Shown here one piece after another: positions 61,968 through 64,000 of a stretch of DNA of 64,000 bases (its first letter is position 1; the number at the start of each line of letters is the position of its first letter). The position numbers were made by a program, and so were the translations under genes. The notes beneath the pieces were generated by a model. It was not told where the DNA came from, did no database searches, and worked only from the letters and a program-made list of their open reading frames with translations. The stretch is from Hyphomicrobium_A sp964620915 (GTDB lineage: Bacteria > Pseudomonadota > Alphaproteobacteria > Rhizobiales > Hyphomicrobiaceae). The stretch spans positions 8,743 to 72,742 of the forward strand of contig CAZUKP010000007.1 in NCBI GenBank assembly GCA_964620915.1. The letters are read 5' to 3'.

Positions 61968-64000
61968 CTAAGTAAAAAATATGTCGTCTTCGCTCAGACT
62001 ATGGACGTTGTGGAACGTCAACAGGACGTCGAGCCCATCGAGCAGGATTGTCAACGAGCCGCCAAAAAGCGGCGAGTTGCTGATTGCGGAGTCGGCTTCG
62101 GTCAATTGATTGTCACCACTTGTGTCGAGATCGTCGAAGGTAAGCCCGAACCCTCGCAATTCCACCAAATCAATGCCCGACTCGAAATCGATAATTATGT
62201 CTTGCTGATCGCCAAGGGACTCAAAAACAAAAGTGTCGCTGCCGTTTCCGCCGATGAGGGTATCTGAGTCTTCACCGCCAGCTAAAGTGTCGTCGCCGGC
62301 CGCGCCCTTGAGAAGGTCATCGCCTCCGTTGCCGTTGATCGCGTCGTTACCCTGGGCGCCGATCAGGATCTCATCGTCGTCGGTACCTGTCAGGGTGTCA
62401 TTGCCGTCGGTTCCGATCTGATCGACGATGCCGTTGAAGTCTTGACCGAATATGACATAGGCATCTGTCACGTCGAAAAACTGGAGAAGACCGGGCGCGC
62501 CGACAACGACGTCGTCGAACCCATCACCATTCACATCACCAGCGCCGCTAACAGCGTATCCAGCCGAGTCATTGCTCCCGATGCCTTTGATAACGAACCC
62601 ATTGCTGCCGTCGAGAGAGGAGAGTTCCAAGTCCTCTCGATTCTTCCCCTCGACCCCGTAAACGACGTAAGCTTCGCCAGGTTCGCCGTCTTCGTTGTAC
62701 GTGCCGATGATGATGTCGCCGATACCATCGCCGTTAACGTCTCCAGCGCCACCCACCGAATACCCGGCTTGGTCTCCTTCATTGATGCCGTTGATCGTAA
62801 ATCCGGAGCTGCCCGATACGCTGGAAAGCTCTTTGTCGAGAGATAGGAAACTTGTGCCGTAGATGACATAGGTCTTACCCGTCCCGTTGGAGGCTCCTGG
62901 CGCGCCGACCAGGATGTCGCTGAAGCCGTCGCCGTTAATATCACCGGCGTAAGAAACCGCCTGTCCGGCTTCGTCCCCGCTACTTTCGCCACTTAACGTG
63001 GCGTAGTTGACCTCAGTCCCTAAGTCGAAGCTTCCCGAGTCGCCAATATCGCTTTTGCCAAACACCAAGTAGGCCGCACCCTCCTGACCCACGCCAGGTG
63101 CGCCAATGAGAATATCGGCGTAGCCGTCGGCGTCGAAGTCACCGTCCGAACTGACCGACCACCCGACTTGGTCACCCGAACCCTCGCCTGGCACGACAAA
63201 ACCGTTTGAACCGTCGAGATCGTCGGCATCGATGGTGCTCCCGCTACTGACCCCGAAAAAGACGAAAACACCGCCCTCCTGGAAGCTGTTTCCGGAGGCT
63301 GAATACCTATCCATGCCAACGACGAGATCGTCTATGCCGTCTCCATTAACGTCGCCACCAGAACTTAACGAAAAGGCAAACGACTGAAGCACGCCATCCG
63401 ACGGCGCATTGTAAACTCGATCGTTAGTCGTGTCGCTGACATCCAGGGCCGCGCCAAATCCGCCGACGCCGCCGAAGAACGACGTCGCTACGCCCTCAAG
63501 CCCGTTCAGGGCATTTGCCGAACCCGTCACCACATCGTCTATGCCATCGCCGTTAAGATCTCCTCCACCGCTGACTGACCAGCCATTAGCATCTCCGAAT
63601 GATGTGAGTTGCGAGCCGTCCGAGCCATCGAGACTGTTGAGCGCCACGCTGCCGCTCGATCCTGCATCCGCGCCTCCGAAAACGACAAAGCTCGGGGCGC
63701 TACTGCCGAACACGAACATTCCGACGATAACGTCGTCGTACCCATCGTTGTTGACGTCGCCCGCATTGCTGACGGAGTGACCGACATTGACAAAGCTGGT
63801 ACCGTCGATGACGAAGCCATTGCTACCGTCGAGGTCCGACAGGTTGATCACGCTTGTAGCCGTCTCGGGCGTGACATTGATCTGGAACGTCTGTTCGGCG
63901 CTGGTATCATCACCGCCATCGTCGGTGCCGCCGTCATCCATCGCGGTGACCGTAACGGTAGCACTCCCATTGGCATCGTCCGCGAGCGTGTAGGTCAGTT
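61968..64000 (-). CDS. Secreted FG-GAP/RTX protein (N-terminus beyond right edge)
   Basis: The frame is open to base 64000, so this is the C-terminal part of a larger protein (at least 677 codons). The edge residues (LTYTLADDANGSATVTV) look like a cadherin/VCBS-type tandem domain. Seven FG-GAP repeats follow, each with a calcium-loop core such as DVNGDGIDDLVVG (within about 560 residues). Then come four or five RTX nonapeptides (GGDDLLKGA, GGNGSDTFV) and a hydrophobic C-terminus ending SLSEDDIFFT. This is the layout of a type I-secreted, Ca2+-binding surface protein. No ABC exporter genes are in the window. Confidence 0.85.
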   Translation of the reverse strand, partial: LTYTLADDANGSATVTVTAMDDGGTDDGGDDTSAEQTFQINVTPETATSVINLSDLDGSNGFVIDGTSFVNVGHSVSNAGDVNNDGYDDVIVGMFVFGSSAPSFVVFGGADAGSSGSVALNSLDGSDGSQLTSFGDANGWSVSGGGDLNGDGIDDVVTGSANALNGLEGVATSFFGGVGGFGAALDVSDTTNDRVYNAPSDGVLQSFAFSLSSGGDVNGDGIDDLVVGMDRYSASGNSFQEGGVFVFFGVSSGSTIDADDLDGSNGFVVPGEGSGDQVGWSVSSDGDFDADGYADILIGAPGVGQEGAAYLVFGKSDIGDSGSFDLGTEVNYATLSGESSGDEAGQAVSYAGDINGDGFSDILVGAPGASNGTGKTYVIYGTSFLSLDKELSSVSGSSGFTINGINEGDQAGYSVGGAGDVNGDGIGDIIIGTYNEDGEPGEAYVVYGVEGKNREDLELSSLDGSNGFVIKGIGSNDSAGYAVSGAGDVNGDGFDDVVVGAPGLLQFFDVTDAYVIFGQDFNGIVDQIGTDGNDTLTGTDDDEILIGAQGNDAINGNGGDDLLKGAAGDDTLAGGEDSDTLIGGNGSDTFVFESLGDQQDIIIDFESGIDLVELRGFGLTFDDLDTSGDNQLTEADSAISNSPLFGGSLTILLDGLDVLLTFHNVHSLSEDDIFFT

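Noticed and set aside
62442..63700. CRISPR-like regular repeats
   Set aside because: The periodicity comes from FG-GAP coding repeats that differ in sequence and keep the reading frame.

Overview
The window is a housekeeping-rich chromosomal segment from an alphaproteobacterium, most likely of the order Hyphomicrobiales (Rhizobiales). The basis is gene order and protein character: the minus-strand run tsaB-rimI-fur/mur-plsC-miaB-phoH-ybeY-corC-lnt-XRE regulator-metK-trmB-rimP-nusA-ylxR-infB, the run htpX-rsmB-heparinase-purH, a YbbN/LON/Trm112-like trio, an ornithine-lipid OlsB, and hemC-hemD followed by a mitofilin-like (Mic60) gene and hemY. I cannot name genus or species from sequence alone.

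Layout. 1-21764: one long minus-strand block covering translation initiation and elongation (infB, ylxR, nusA, rimP), tRNA modification (trmB, miaB, tsaB), metK, envelope genes (lnt, plsC, murJ), Fur/Mur, a nitroreductase, an Nfu-type Fe-S carrier, a universal stress protein and trpS. 21906-24311: plus-strand rhomboid protease and an inner-membrane-anchored OmpA-domain protein. 24343-29991: glnD and mutS (minus). 30189-32471: maeB (plus). 32490-36576: minus-strand olsB, Trm112-like, LON-domain, YbbN and ProX genes. 36781-41579: a looser stretch with a small secreted protein, tRNA-Gly(GCC), an orphan ParA ATPase, an MFS transporter, a PPK2 kinase and an exported LEA-like helical protein. 41592-47915: minus-strand GNAT, purH, heparinase-like, rsmB and htpX. 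47995-49894: plus-strand SdhAF4 and two peptidoglycan-type enzymes sharing one N-terminal membrane anchor. 49955-56194: minus-strand H1-like basic protein, acs, DUF1761, an EtfB-type methyltransferase, EVE protein, gpsA and tsaD. 56292-61646: plus-strand hemC, hemD, mic60-like and hemY, then tRNA-Arg(UCU). 61968-64000: the C-terminal part of a secreted FG-GAP/RTX protein that runs off the right edge.

Most genes form co-directional operons with short gaps or ATGA overlaps. infB is cut by the left edge and the FG-GAP/RTX gene by the right edge. I saw no insertion sequence, integrase, prophage or CRISPR array. The least conventional items are the paired peptidoglycan genes with a common anchor, the exported LEA-like protein, the pentapeptide minisatellite at the end of nusA, the orphan ParA, the heparinase-like protein without a signal peptide inside a housekeeping operon, and a Pho-box-like site upstream of olsB. 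Start codons moved inward from the longest possible frame are explained in each entry.
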